A stretch of 64,000 nt of DNA from DATARH01 sp963789255 (lineage in GTDB: Bacteria > Pseudomonadota > Alphaproteobacteria > ATCC43930 > CGMCC-115725): positions 496,001-560,000 of the forward strand of contig CAWBJW010000002.1 of NCBI GenBank assembly GCA_963789255.1, in the 5' to 3' direction. The notes below the pieces were generated by a model. The model did no database searches, had not been told where the DNA came from, and saw only the letters and a list, made by a program, of their open reading frames with translations. Both the position numbers and the translations under genes were made by a program. Positions 9,774-18,838 of this stretch are shown here, piece by piece (position 1 is the first letter of the stretch; each line of letters starts with the position of its first letter).

Positions 9774-10958
9774 ATGCCCAAATTTCAGCAGACACGCATT
9801 AACGAGACCCTGGACGAAATCACTGAAATGGAAAGAACCGGGGCTTTGCAGCAAGGACGTCACCCTACCGCGGACCAAATGAGAATGCTGGTTACTGCCT
9901 TAAGCAATGCAGAGAAGAGCACCTTGAACGAGGCGTTAAAGCGGGGCGATTACACCAACCAAGGGCCCGGACTGACGACTTGGGGCCAGCAAAGAGTCCA
10001 AATAATTCAGCTCAGGACCAATGAAAAGAAGGAGCGAGCTCTGCATCGCGCGCTTCTGATGGCCCTCACTCTGAAATCGACCCAGCCCTTTAACACCGCA
10101 GTGCAGGATGCCACGGCAACCGTTAACGGCATGCGCAACGCCGTGGGCGCTGTAGGTTCTGTCGCACGGCTCAAGGAATTGCAGGACAGGTTGAGACAGG
10201 AGGTGCACAACCTGAATGCCGCGCTAGACCTGGTCAGGCTGAACGTGCAAGAGCTCGCCTTCGCAGGATGGGACACCACGAAGCACCGCAATCCGTTACG
10301 TCCGGGTTGCGCGATCGGCCAGCGGGGAACGAATGGACCGGGAACGCTGGGGTGCTTTGTGGTCGATGGTGCCGGGGCCATCTACATCCTGTCGAACCTG
10401 CACGTATTGAAGCAGGCTGGAATTGGCCTGGGTGATGCGGAAATCATTCAGCCCGCGCATCTTTGCGGCGGTTCATACACCGATGTTGTCGCCGACTTTG
10501 TCGCCGGGGAGCCAACGCTGGATGCTGCCATAGCGCGCGTGAGACCCGGAATCCAAGTGACCCAGGCCATCGCGGGCGCAAATGGCTTCACCATCTCGGG
10601 CACCGCGCAGGCTTATCAATGGCAGCTTGTGATGAAGTACGGCTGCGCGACGGGCTTCCGCCGCGGAGAAATCAGTATAGCGGTCCCATACAGTGTGCCC
10701 TTTGGGCGTGCCGGATTCGGAAGTGGGGATTTCATCCAAATAACGCGCGACGGAGCCCTGGACACCGTAGCCAATATGGGTTTTCAGATTGCAGGCAACT
10801 CCGGTACGATTTTGTGCGACCTCCAGGGCCGGGTTCTCGAACTCATGAGTCTGGGCGGCGGAAACAGGCAGCAGACAGGGCTTGCAATCTTGATTGGCCC
10901 GATCCTGCAAAGATTCCATGTGCAGATTCTCGCCGCCGGGATGCACGTGGCGCCGTAG
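9774..10958 (+). CDS. Trypsin-fold (PA clan, Nal1-like) serine peptidase with helical N-terminal domain
   Basis: The 394-residue protein has a charged helical N-terminal half (about 1-165, with a likely coiled coil at 131-160) and a C-terminal chymotrypsin-like domain. Candidate triad: His210 in YILSNLHVL, Asp250 in TLDAAIARV, Ser343 in AGNSGTILCD. The pattern GTLGCFVV...SN.HVL...TGFRRGEI...GNSG matches the bacterial Nal1-like/S1 peptidase group. No signal peptide is present, so it is cytosolic unless delivered by a secretion machine. It sits alone between the toxin-like cyclase and the T6SS cluster, and its GC content is lower than its neighbours. Confidence 0.7.
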   Translation: MPKFQQTRINETLDEITEMERTGALQQGRHPTADQMRMLVTALSNAEKSTLNEALKRGDYTNQGPGLTTWGQQRVQIIQLRTNEKKERALHRALLMALTLKSTQPFNTAVQDATATVNGMRNAVGAVGSVARLKELQDRLRQEVHNLNAALDLVRLNVQELAFAGWDTTKHRNPLRPGCAIGQRGTNGPGTLGCFVVDGAGAIYILSNLHVLKQAGIGLGDAEIIQPAHLCGGSYTDVVADFVAGEPTLDAAIARVRPGIQVTQAIAGANGFTISGTAQAYQWQLVMKYGCATGFRRGEISIAVPYSVPFGRAGFGSGDFIQITRDGALDTVANMGFQIAGNSGTILCDLQGRVLELMSLGGGNRQQTGLAILIGPILQRFHVQILAAGMHVAP

Positions 10959-11034
10959 GTGATCTCGATGGCCCCGGCCGCTGCGGTGAAGCCCCCTCGT
11001 AATGTGCCAGGGTGACTGTCGTGGGCGCTTTAGA

Positions 11035-11189
11035 GGGAAACGCTGAACAACGTTTGGGTAGCTGACGATCTGCCGCCGAGGCCAATTTCCGCGACCAACG
11101 CCCGGCAATAACCCCGCGAGCAACATCGGCCTGGCGCGGGTGCCGGCTCAGCAAGTCCGGCTCGCAAAATAACTTCCCGCTTCCCAGAC
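11035..11189 (-). pseudogene. Decayed partial duplicate of the TssG cyclic-nucleotide-binding domain
   Basis: Just after the tssG stop the DNA repeats the phosphate-binding-cassette region of the gene. The bases encoding LGSGEFFGEMALLSGRPRG (near 11320-11400) align with this segment at about 55 of 70 positions by eye. The translated copy reads LGSGKLFCEPDLLSRHPRQADVA and then loses the frame. It lacks a start and the first half of a cNMP domain, so it is a relic of a tandem duplication. Confidence 0.6.
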
Positions 11190-12623
11190 CTATCCGCGGC
11201 GCTCACCCGAGCGGGTCCGGATCTCGGCAATCCGCTCGATCTCCGCCTTCGCGCGCGGATAGATCGACAGGAATTCGTGAAAATCGGCGGCTGACAGTTC
11301 GAGCGCCCGGCCATAACCCAGCGAGACAACATCTACCCCGCGCGGGCGCCCGCTCAGCAACGCCATCTCGCCAAAAAACTCCCCGCTTCCCAGGCGTACC
11401 CGCTCATTCGGCAGCACGACCTCGACAGCCCCTGAGGATATAAAGAACATCCCCCTGCCGCGCTCCCCCTCGCGGATGATCACCTCGTCCGGTACCAGGA
11501 GCCGGGGCCGGAAGAGCCGCGCCAGCGCCTTCAGCGCATCCCGCTCCAGGCCGGCGAACATCTCAAAAGACCCGATCAGCTCCTCGATTTGCAGCCCGGG
11601 ATCGAGCGACGGCAGCAACACCACCGCGCGGTCTTCGCGCGGTGGCTGCGTCACGAGCCAGGAAGTCCAGCCAAGCCGGACCCCGTCGGCGGTCAACAGG
11701 CGCAGCCGCGGCACTTCGGCGGCCGCCAGCAGCAGACGCACCTCGCAATCGGTGTTGTAGCCGGCGAGCAGACCGACGAGCGAGCGTAACGGCGGGGAGG
11801 CGTCGCCGATCGGCAGGAACTGCCGGAACGTCGCGAGATCGAGCGGGCCCAGATTGAGCCGGATCGCCGCGTTCTGGTCCCAATACCGCGAGCCCAACAC
11901 AAAACCGCTGCCGAGGCGGCTATTGCGTCCGCCGGCGCCGAGCCGCGTCTCCTGGTCGGGGCCGAGCGGAACCCATCGCCCGATCATTGCTTCGCCGGCG
12001 ACGCGGACGCCGAAATGCGCGGCGACAACTCGCTCGGTCGCGTGCAGGCTGCGCGGCGTCACGGCCAGCAGTCCGGCGCAATGCAGCAGCGCCCGGTCCG
12101 GCAAACCGTCGAGCCTGCCCTGCAAACCTTTTGTTCCAAGCCCGATCAGGGCGGCGAGATGCCGCGCGAAGTTGCTATGCTGCGGCCCGCCGCGGCTGAG
12201 CGCGGCGCGGTGGCGCTGGCGAATGCGGAAGAACAGCGAGATCAACCGATGATTGAAGATGTCGAGGAAGTCGCGCCCGGCGGTGTCGTGCCGACGCACC
12301 CGATCGAGGATGCGCTCGCTCAACGGGCGCGGTAGCGGCCCGAACGCGCCGGCAAGGCCCATGAAATTGACGGTCATCTCGGGCGGTACGCCCGGGCGGT
12401 CGGCGGGCCGTATGGTCTCGATTTCGCTCGCCGCGAAATCAGCGCTGAGGCTCGACCGCAGGCGGACGGCTTCCTGTTCGGCCTGCACCCCCTCGCCAAG
12501 CCCGTTCGCTCGCGGGGTTATCACCTGCAGCAGGCGGACGGCCTGAAAAAAGTCGAACCGATAACTCTCGGCGAAGATCTGCTCGATCAGAGCAAGATCT
12601 TTTCGCCAGCCATAGCCGGCCAT
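11190..12623 (-). CDS. tssG: T6SS baseplate protein TssG fused to a C-terminal cyclic-nucleotide-binding domain
   Basis: Residues 1 to about 335 are TssG (VasB/ImpH): FDFFQAVRLLQ near the N-terminus, then MTVNFMGLAGAFGPLP, DFLDIFNHRLISLFFR and the Y..DCEVRL..A..VP segment. TssG with TssF, TssE and TssK forms the baseplate wedge. TssG normally ends there. Here residues about 347-462 add a cNMP-binding fold: FEMFAGLERDALKALARLF, DEVIIREGERGRGMFFISSG, and the phosphate cassette FFGEMALLSGRPRG with the ribose-contacting Glu and phosphate-contacting Arg kept. The ATG at 12623 overlaps the tssF end by about 37 bp; a TTG at 12632 is the alternative. The frame is continuous with no stop at the junction. 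Ligand binding is inference. Confidence 0.85.
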   Translation of the reverse strand: MAGYGWRKDLALIEQIFAESYRFDFFQAVRLLQVITPRANGLGEGVQAEQEAVRLRSSLSADFAASEIETIRPADRPGVPPEMTVNFMGLAGAFGPLPRPLSERILDRVRRHDTAGRDFLDIFNHRLISLFFRIRQRHRAALSRGGPQHSNFARHLAALIGLGTKGLQGRLDGLPDRALLHCAGLLAVTPRSLHATERVVAAHFGVRVAGEAMIGRWVPLGPDQETRLGAGGRNSRLGSGFVLGSRYWDQNAAIRLNLGPLDLATFRQFLPIGDASPPLRSLVGLLAGYNTDCEVRLLLAAAEVPRLRLLTADGVRLGWTSWLVTQPPREDRAVVLLPSLDPGLQIEELIGSFEMFAGLERDALKALARLFRPRLLVPDEVIIREGERGRGMFFISSGAVEVVLPNERVRLGSGEFFGEMALLSGRPRGVDVVSLGYGRALELSAADFHEFLSIYPRAKAEIERIAEIRTRSGERRG

Positions 12624-14414
12624 ACCCGCCAAATCCCCTCGCGTTGCCGGCTCTTGGCGACCAGTTGGGTAAAGGAGTTGACAGCCGCGTGGAGCGCCAG
12701 AAAGCGGCTCAGCACCGCCGACAGCAGAAAGGCGCTAGCGCCGACATAAAGGCTCTCGTCGAATTCGAGCGTCACTTCGGTGCCGCGGCAGAAACCGCGC
12801 CAAGCCTCGCTGCCGATCCGGCGCACAATCGGTCAACTCGACAGGCCGCGGATGCCGGCGATCTGCTTCTCGGTGCTTTCAGTCGCGGCAAAGCTGTACA
12901 AGCGCAGGATTTCCCGCAAGGCGGCGAGGCTCTCTTCGCCGCCGACCAGCGACAGGTGGTTCAGCGACAGGTGCGAAACGAGCTGCCATAAGGTCTGGCC
13001 GCGCATTGGCGGCGACAGACTGCCGGGTCGGCCGCGACAGGCAGGCGATGCGGCGCACCGGGGCGTCGAGCTCAAGCGCCAACGGCGTCCCCACGGCAAT
13101 CTGTTCGGCGACGCCGCGGTTGGTCGCCAAGGTTTGGGCGAAGACCGTCTGCGCCGCCGGCCGCGTCGGGTTCAAGTTCAGGTTGACGAAGGAAATCAGG
13201 ATCTCGGTCCCCGGCAGATCCGCGCGCACTGTCGTCTGGCGTCGCGCAATCCAAAACGCGGCCTGGCGGTCGCGCATCACTTCGTGCGTATAGGAATAGA
13301 ATGGCTGAAAAATCGTACTGTCGTCCTCGTAGGGCGAGGTCGCCAATACCTTGACAATCGAATGAATCTCGGTCGATCGCTCGAGGCGGCTGTCGGGAAC
13401 AAGCAGGTATTCGAGCTTCGTCTGATCGAGGCTGATCGGCTCGGTCGTCTTCGGAAACAGGTTGACGATCGGCGTGCACCCCGGCACGAAGCTGTCCGCC
13501 CCGACATCGAGCTGCTGTCGCGGCACCGTATCGAGCAGAAACAGGATGTCGACCGCCCGGCCGACGCCGAGGCCGGGAACCGGGTCGAGATCGAAGAACA
13601 GAAATTTCTCGGGAAAGCAGAAATATTCCTGGATCACCCGATAACCGAGATGCGCTTGCGGCGGATAGGGAAGCACGCCTTCATCGGCGGCGAACCCGAC
13701 CGCGCGCACTGCGCCGGCCGGCAAGATCGCACTTGGCGCGCGGCCGCCCTCCGGCACGATTGCGATATTGAGTACGTTGTTGACGAGCAGCTCGTAGAGC
13801 GCCGCCGAAACGGTGGAGCCGGCGGCGATGTGAAACCGCAATCGCGGCGGTGCCACGTCGGCAAAACTCTGTTGCCCGAGGCATTCCAGTTTCAAGAGCA
13901 GCACCGAGGCGACGCCGCGGACGCTATCGAGAAACCCGAATTCGCCGGGCGCCAAAAATGCCGCGCCGGCGACGCCGATCGGCCACAGCGTCACCGGATA
14001 AGCAGTGTGGAAGCGGCAGGTCAGCCGCGCGCCGTCGGGGGCGGTGGCGTCGGCGTAGAGCTGGGTGCGCGCCGGGATCGTAAACCCCCCGGCGGTGCGC
14101 GCCTGCGCCGCGTCGACCTCGAAGCGCGCGATCGCCATCGACGGCAATGGGCTGACGAGGTGCGGATACAGCACTTCGAGCAAGGCGGCCGGCAGCTCGA
14201 CGAATTCGTTGTCGATCTGCCGTTGCAGCCGCGCTGTTAGAAAGGCGAAGGACTCGATCAGCCTTTCGACTTGCGGATCGGCCGATTCATCGCCCTCGAA
14301 TTCGAGCCGCGCCGCGACCTTGGGATACAGCCGTGCGAACGTGGCCCCCTTGCTGCGTAGGTACAGCAGCTCGCGCTGGTAATGCGCCAGGATGTCGTCG
14401 AGCTCGTCATCCAT
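12587..14414 (-). CDS. tssF: T6SS baseplate protein TssF (two frameshifts)
   Basis: Starts MDDELDDILAHYQRELLYLRSKG at the ATG 14414, five bases after the tssE stop. The N-terminal block (FARLYPKVAARLEFEGDESADPQVERLIESFAFL) is diagnostic of TssF/VasA. The frame breaks near 13018. The conserved C-terminal block LWQLVSHLSLNHLSLVGG continues in another frame, breaks again near 12840, and resumes as GFCRGTEVTLEFDESLYVGASAFLLSAVL to the stop at 12587. Summed pieces give the expected length of about 610 residues. Two separate one-base lesions in one gene fit either decay or sequencing error. TssF binds TssG, and the fused TssG follows directly. Confidence 0.85.
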
Positions 14415-14886
14415 CGAGATCTTCGACCGTCTCGGTCGTTCCCGGCACCGGCAAGGCGAAGGAAACCGCCTCCATGACGGTTCCAATCGCGAGCTTGCCG
14501 GCGACTTCGACGATCATCGCCTCGCGCCTTTCCTGCGACTGAACGATCGTCACCCGGGGCGACAGCAGCCGCGGCTCGAACGCCGCGATCGTTTGCTCGA
14601 TTACGCGCACCAACTCGGCTTGGCTGCCGCCGGCGCCCGGCCAGAAATACGACAAATCCGGAATGCCGTAGTCGATCGTGCTGCGCCGGCGGCGGGCGAT
14701 TTCATCGGCCGCGATCGGCGCACGGGTGTTGAGCAGCCGGTCGAGTTCGGCCGCCACCGACAGGCGCAAGCCCGCCGCATCGAGCGTACGGCGGGGCTGC
14801 GCCTCGTACTGGATCGTCGGGTCGTCGTCGATAAGCCGGTCGAACAGCAGCGCTGGCGCACCGGCGACGGGTTTTGGCCCGCTCAC
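14407..14886 (-). CDS. tssE: T6SS baseplate protein TssE (gp25-like)
   Basis: A gp25-family protein that links the sheath to the baseplate. ALLFDRLIDDDP near the start, LRLSVAAELDRLLNTR, and the IDYGIPDL motif followed by the C-terminal IEQTIAAFEPRLLSPRV stretch are the family hallmarks. I prefer the GTG at 14886, which overlaps the hcp stop as GTGA and suggests translational coupling. An upstream ATG at 14931 would overlap hcp by 49 bases and add a non-conserved tail. Confidence 0.88.
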   Translation of the reverse strand: MSGPKPVAGAPALLFDRLIDDDPTIQYEAQPRRTLDAAGLRLSVAAELDRLLNTRAPIAADEIARRRRSTIDYGIPDLSYFWPGAGGSQAELVRVIEQTIAAFEPRLLSPRVTIVQSQERREAMIVEVAGKLAIGTVMEAVSFALPVPGTTETVEDLDG

Positions 14887-15413
14887 GTCGGCGCGGGCGG
14901 CGACCAGGGCTTGTTCGTGATCTGGTCCCATCCGACCGGCTGGGCGCCCGCCTCGTCGCCGGTGACTTTCTGCGCCTTGTAGTTGAGGCCGAACTGTCCA
15001 TAAGTCAGCGACCAGCTCTCCATCGGACGGTCCGAACTCCCCGCGATGCTGTAGCTGGTTATGAAGACCTCCGCCATATTGATGACGAGGAACGTCAATT
15101 GCGGCGTGTTGGTGCCCGATTCGCCGCCGGCTTGCCGGGCCTCGAACTGGACCGACTGGAGATGCTCGCCGTTGTACATCGCCTGCAGCAGGTCATCGGT
15201 GGCAGAATCGAGGTATTTGCTGAAACTGAAATCTTGCAAGCTCACCTTGCCGCCGCCGGCGCCGCCGCTCGCCGAGGAGAGGGTCGTCGACTGCATCGCG
15301 CCGGTTGACCAGGCAAGGACCTCGCTCCAGGCGGGATGTTTGTCATCGGTCGATTCGCCTGCGATTGCCGTGCCCGCGTGATTCTTGAACAGAATGTAAC
15401 AGTTGACAGCCAT
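14883..15413 (-). CDS. hcp: T6SS tube protein Hcp (TssD)
   Basis: A 176-residue Hcp-family (DUF796) protein. MAVNCYILFKN replaces the usual start of the first strand, and AWSTGAMQS, DFSFSKYLDSATDDLL and SSDRPMESWSLTYGQFGLNYK are conserved strand motifs. Hcp forms hexameric rings that stack into the tube fired by the sheath and often carries effectors inside the ring. There is no C-terminal effector extension. The reverse strand shows a good AAGGAGCAAGACC site upstream of the ATG. An 80-bp gap separates it from tssC, so it may have its own promoter, as hcp genes often do. Confidence 0.92.
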   Translation of the reverse strand: MAVNCYILFKNHAGTAIAGESTDDKHPAWSEVLAWSTGAMQSTTLSSASGGAGGGKVSLQDFSFSKYLDSATDDLLQAMYNGEHLQSVQFEARQAGGESGTNTPQLTFLVINMAEVFITSYSIAGSSDRPMESWSLTYGQFGLNYKAQKVTGDEAGAQPVGWDQITNKPWSPPAPT

Positions 15414-15494
15414 GGTCTTGCTCCTTGTCGGCCGGCGTCACCAGAGTTGCCGGCCTTGCTAAAGGTTGCGGTGCGCGATCGTGTCGGGCCCGGA

Positions 15495-16977
15495 TTATGC
15501 GGCCGGGGCCGGCAATTCGGCCACCAGACGGATCGAGGCGGTCAGTTCCTCGAGCTGGAAATGCGGCCGGAGGAACACTGTCGCCCGGTAGGCGCCGGGC
15601 CTGCCGGGAACTTCGATCACATCCACCCGAGCCTCGCGCAACGGATACCGCGCCTTGATGACCTGCGGCGCGTCGTCCTTGGCGAGCACGTACTCGACGA
15701 TCCAAGTATTGAGGAACGTCTGCACGTTGTCGCCACTCATGAAGCTGCCGATTTTGTCGCGCATGATGATCTTGATGTAATGCGCGAAACGCGAGGAGTT
15801 GAGGATGTAGGGCAGCCGCGCCGACAGCTCGGCATTCGCATTGGCTGCAGCGGTGTTGTACTTGACCGGCTTGTTGGCCGACTGGCCGCTGAAGAAGGCG
15901 GCATAGTCGGTGCCCTTGCAGTGCACGAGAGCGATCAGGCCCTGATCGCTCAGCTCCTTCTCACGCCGGTCGGTAATCGCGATCTCGGTCGGGCATTTCA
16001 GCGCGATGTCGCCTTCGTCGGTCAGGAAGGTGTGGGTCGGCAGCCCTTCGACCTTGCCGCCGCCCTCGACCCCGCGGATTGCCGCCGTCCAGCCGTAGAG
16101 CGAGAAGGCGTTGGAAATCCGCTGGGCGAGGGCATAGGAGGCGTTGCCCCACAGATATTTGCCGTGATCGCGCCCGTCGGTGTCTTCGACAAAGCCGACG
16201 CCTTCGACCGGCACCGTGTTCGGCCCGTAGGGCAGGCGCATCAGGATGCGCGGCATGACGAGCGTCACATACCGCGAATTCTCGCTCTCGCGGAACGAGC
16301 GCCACTTGATCAATTCGGCGCTCTCGAAGATTTTCGACAGATCGCGCGGCACGCTCAATTCGGTAAAGCTGCCCAGATCCAGCAGCTTCGGATCGACCGC
16401 GGCGATAAACGGCGCATGCGCCGCCGACGCCACCTCGGCTATCTTCTCGATCAGCGCCATGTCCTGCGGATGCCGCCCGAACGAGAAATCGCCGATCAGA
16501 CAGGCTGTAGGGCAGCCCGCCGAAGGTGCCGTATTCCTCTTCATAGAGCTTCTTGAACAAGGCGCTCTGGTCGAATTCGACGGCCTTTTCGAGGTCCCTG
16601 AGCAATTCCGCCTTGCTGATGTTGAGCAGCCGCAGCTTGAGGTTCGGTCCCGTCTCCGAATTCATGACCAGATAGTGCAGCCCGCGCCACGCCGCCTCGA
16701 TTGCCTGCACCTCGGGATCGTGCAGAATTTCATTGAGCTCGGCGCTGATCAGATCATCGATCTCGGCGATCTTGTCGTTGATGATCTCGACGACATCGCC
16801 GCTGACCGTGCCACCTTCCGCGACCACCTCGTTGACGAACTCGCTGACGAGATCGCGCGCGTAGCTGCGCTGCGACTTGTCGCGCGCCAATCGTCCCTCG
16901 ACGATGATCTGGTCCAATACCGTCGTCGCCACCGCGGCGTTGCCCTGGGCATCGCCCTGGCCTTGCAGATCCGACAT
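15495..16977 (-). CDS. tssC: T6SS sheath large subunit TssC (one frameshift)
   Basis: The N-terminal part (MSDLQGQGD to KKLYEEEYGTFGG) and the C-terminal part (CLIGDFSFGRHPQDMALI to the stop) are both canonical TssC/VipB. They are in different frames joined near 16508, where one extra C in AGCCTGTCTG explains the break (PYS then CLIGD). The combined length of about 493 residues is normal. TssC with TssB builds the contractile sheath. Start ATG at 16977, 22 bp after the tssB stop. An otherwise perfect TssC split by one base is more like an indel in the data than long-term decay. Confidence 0.9.
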
Positions 16978-16999
16978 GGGGAATTTCCCTATTCCAAAT

Positions 17000-17551
17000 T
17001 TACGATGCTGCCGGCTCGCCGGTCTCGGCCGGCTGCGGGGCCTCCGGCGCGGGCGCGGGCGCCCCGAGATCGTTGCGCAGTGCTGCCCGCATCTCGGTGC
17101 TCTCGACCACCTGCGTCAGCAGAGAATTGAGTTCGTCGTTGCCGTCGAGCTTGGTCAACAGGTCGCGCAGACGCTTGCGCCCTTCATAGAGCTTGCGCAA
17201 GGCCGGCACCTGTTCAATCAACGCCACCGGGTTGAAATCGTCGATATTCCTGAACCGCAATTCGATGTTGAGCGGGTCTCCGTCTTTTTGGAGGCGGTTC
17301 GGCACCCGGACCGCGAGCCGGGGCCCGATCGCGCTCATCACGTCGTTGAAGTTGTCGCGATCGATGTAGACGAATTTGCGGTCCTTGACCGGCGGCAGCG
17401 GCTCGCTCGGCTTGCCCGACAGATCGGCGAGAATGCCCATCACGAACGGCAGCTCGCGCTTCTCGATCGCACCGCCGGTCTCGACGTTGTAGGTGATCTG
17501 GACGCGGGGCGGACGTATCCGATCCAGTTTGTGTTGGGTATTTTCCGGCAT
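17000..17551 (-). CDS. tssB: T6SS sheath small subunit TssB
   Basis: A 183-residue TssB/VipA protein. RPPRVQITYNVETGGAIEKRELPFVMGILADLSG is the diagnostic N-terminal block, followed by VKDRKFVYIDRDNFNDVM and the FNPVALIEQVPALRKLYEGRKRLRDLLTKLDG segment that pairs with TssC. An Ala/Pro-rich tail follows. The frame is intact. It is transcribed with tssC. The 126-bp gap to tssA upstream may hold a promoter, but no clear box is visible. Confidence 0.93.
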   Translation of the reverse strand: MPENTQHKLDRIRPPRVQITYNVETGGAIEKRELPFVMGILADLSGKPSEPLPPVKDRKFVYIDRDNFNDVMSAIGPRLAVRVPNRLQKDGDPLNIELRFRNIDDFNPVALIEQVPALRKLYEGRKRLRDLLTKLDGNDELNSLLTQVVESTEMRAALRNDLGAPAPAPEAPQPAETGEPAAS

Positions 17552-17677
17552 GATCCTTCTCCCTTATCTATACGTTTACAAGCGATTTACCCGCGTCCCA
17601 ACGGGCATTTGGATTATAGTATGTCGTGCAAGCGGCTTGGTACAGCCGGCATCTGGCATCGCATCCTTCTCCCCCGG

Positions 17678-18838
17678 TCAATCCCGGCGGCGGTCGCCTT
17701 TCGCCTCGCCGTCGCCGCCCATTCCCAACAACTCGAACAGGACCGCAAGATCGTTGCTGCCCCTGGTCAATTCGACGAGCAGCTTATGCAGCGGCATCAT
17801 ACCCCAAGACGCCGCGCGCTGCACGATGTAGGGTGTCGGGCTGTGGGGCTCGACGACGAAAAGATAATCCGCAATCTCCATCAGCAGCCGGTACGCTTCT
17901 TCGCGGCTGCGGATTTGAATGCGTGACGGTGGCGTCGGGTCGCCAACAGCGGCATTAGCAAGGTCCGTTGCCGGCGGGAGCGCATCGTCGGGCGCGGATG
18001 GCATCGGGTTCGCCGGGACCGGCAGCTTTCGGGTATCTTTCCGCTGCGCCAGCGCCGCGTCAACGAACCCCGCAATATTGCTCAGCGCATCGCGAATTTG
18101 GCCAAGGCCCGGCTCTTCCCCGCCGCAGCAGCGGTTCAGACTTGCCCTAAGCGACTCGGTGTGTGCCAAACCACGGCCGAGCTGTTCCCGCAGCTCCTCA
18201 TAGAAAGAAGTCGGTGTCGCCGCCACGCTCGCCAATACGGCCTCGATCGTCGCAGTGTTCGTATCGCCGCCGTGCGCCATGTCGCGACGCTGCGCATTGA
18301 CGTAGTCGGTCCACGAGTAGGAAATGGCCTCGGTCGTTCCGGGGCGGGTCAGCGGCAAGGTGTAGATCGCCTGCGCGACTTTCTCATTGAGCCATTCGAT
18401 CGTCATCAGCCGCGCGCCGATGTCGCCGCCGTCAATGGCGGGAAAAAGATCCGGCCAGAACCCGTCGCACAGCGCGACGAAAATCCTGAGCCCTTCTACG
18501 ACTCCGACAAACCCGTCGCGGTAGACGAGCGCTTCAACCAACCAACAGGCGATCTGCAGGTCCTTGGAACGCTCGCTCAGCGCGTCCGCGCAGAGATCGA
18601 CGACCAGATTCCAATCCGCCCGCTTAACGTCGCGACGCCACACCCCCTGCGGCAGGTTCGGATCCTCGTCGCGGCGCGCCTCGCGAATTCGGTCGTATTC
18701 GGGCTCGTAGCGCAACGATACACCTGCCGGCGACGGCCCCGGGATCGGCTGAATGAGCCTCCCGATATCGATCTCGCCGTCCGGTACGGGTCGCGCCGGA
18801 GGCGTCGCCGGTATTGCAGGGGCCGCGGCCTCGATCAT
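17678..18838 (-). CDS. tssA: T6SS cap protein TssA (ImpA family)
   Basis: The ImpA N-terminal domain (about 25-160: ISGPSPAG-type start, RADWNLVVDLCADALSERSKDLQIACWLVEAL, then GDIGARLMTIEWLNEK) is followed by a middle linker and a C-terminal domain (REEAYRLLMEIADYLFVVEPHSPTPYIVQRAASWGMMPL). TssA docks to the membrane complex, helps assemble the baseplate, and caps the growing sheath. The ATG at 18838 overlaps the tssM stop (ATGA), so the two genes are coupled. The frame is intact at 386 residues. Confidence 0.88.
   Translation of the reverse strand: MIEAAAPAIPATPPARPVPDGEIDIGRLIQPIPGPSPAGVSLRYEPEYDRIREARRDEDPNLPQGVWRRDVKRADWNLVVDLCADALSERSKDLQIACWLVEALVYRDGFVGVVEGLRIFVALCDGFWPDLFPAIDGGDIGARLMTIEWLNEKVAQAIYTLPLTRPGTTEAISYSWTDYVNAQRRDMAHGGDTNTATIEAVLASVAATPTSFYEELREQLGRGLAHTESLRASLNRCCGGEEPGLGQIRDALSNIAGFVDAALAQRKDTRKLPVPANPMPSAPDDALPPATDLANAAVGDPTPPSRIQIRSREEAYRLLMEIADYLFVVEPHSPTPYIVQRAASWGMMPLHKLLVELTRGSNDLAVLFELLGMGGDGEAKGDRRRD

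Noticed and set aside
12780..14240. Long 486-codon frame on the plus strand
   Set aside because: Antisense to tssF, which has clear conserved blocks on the minus strand.
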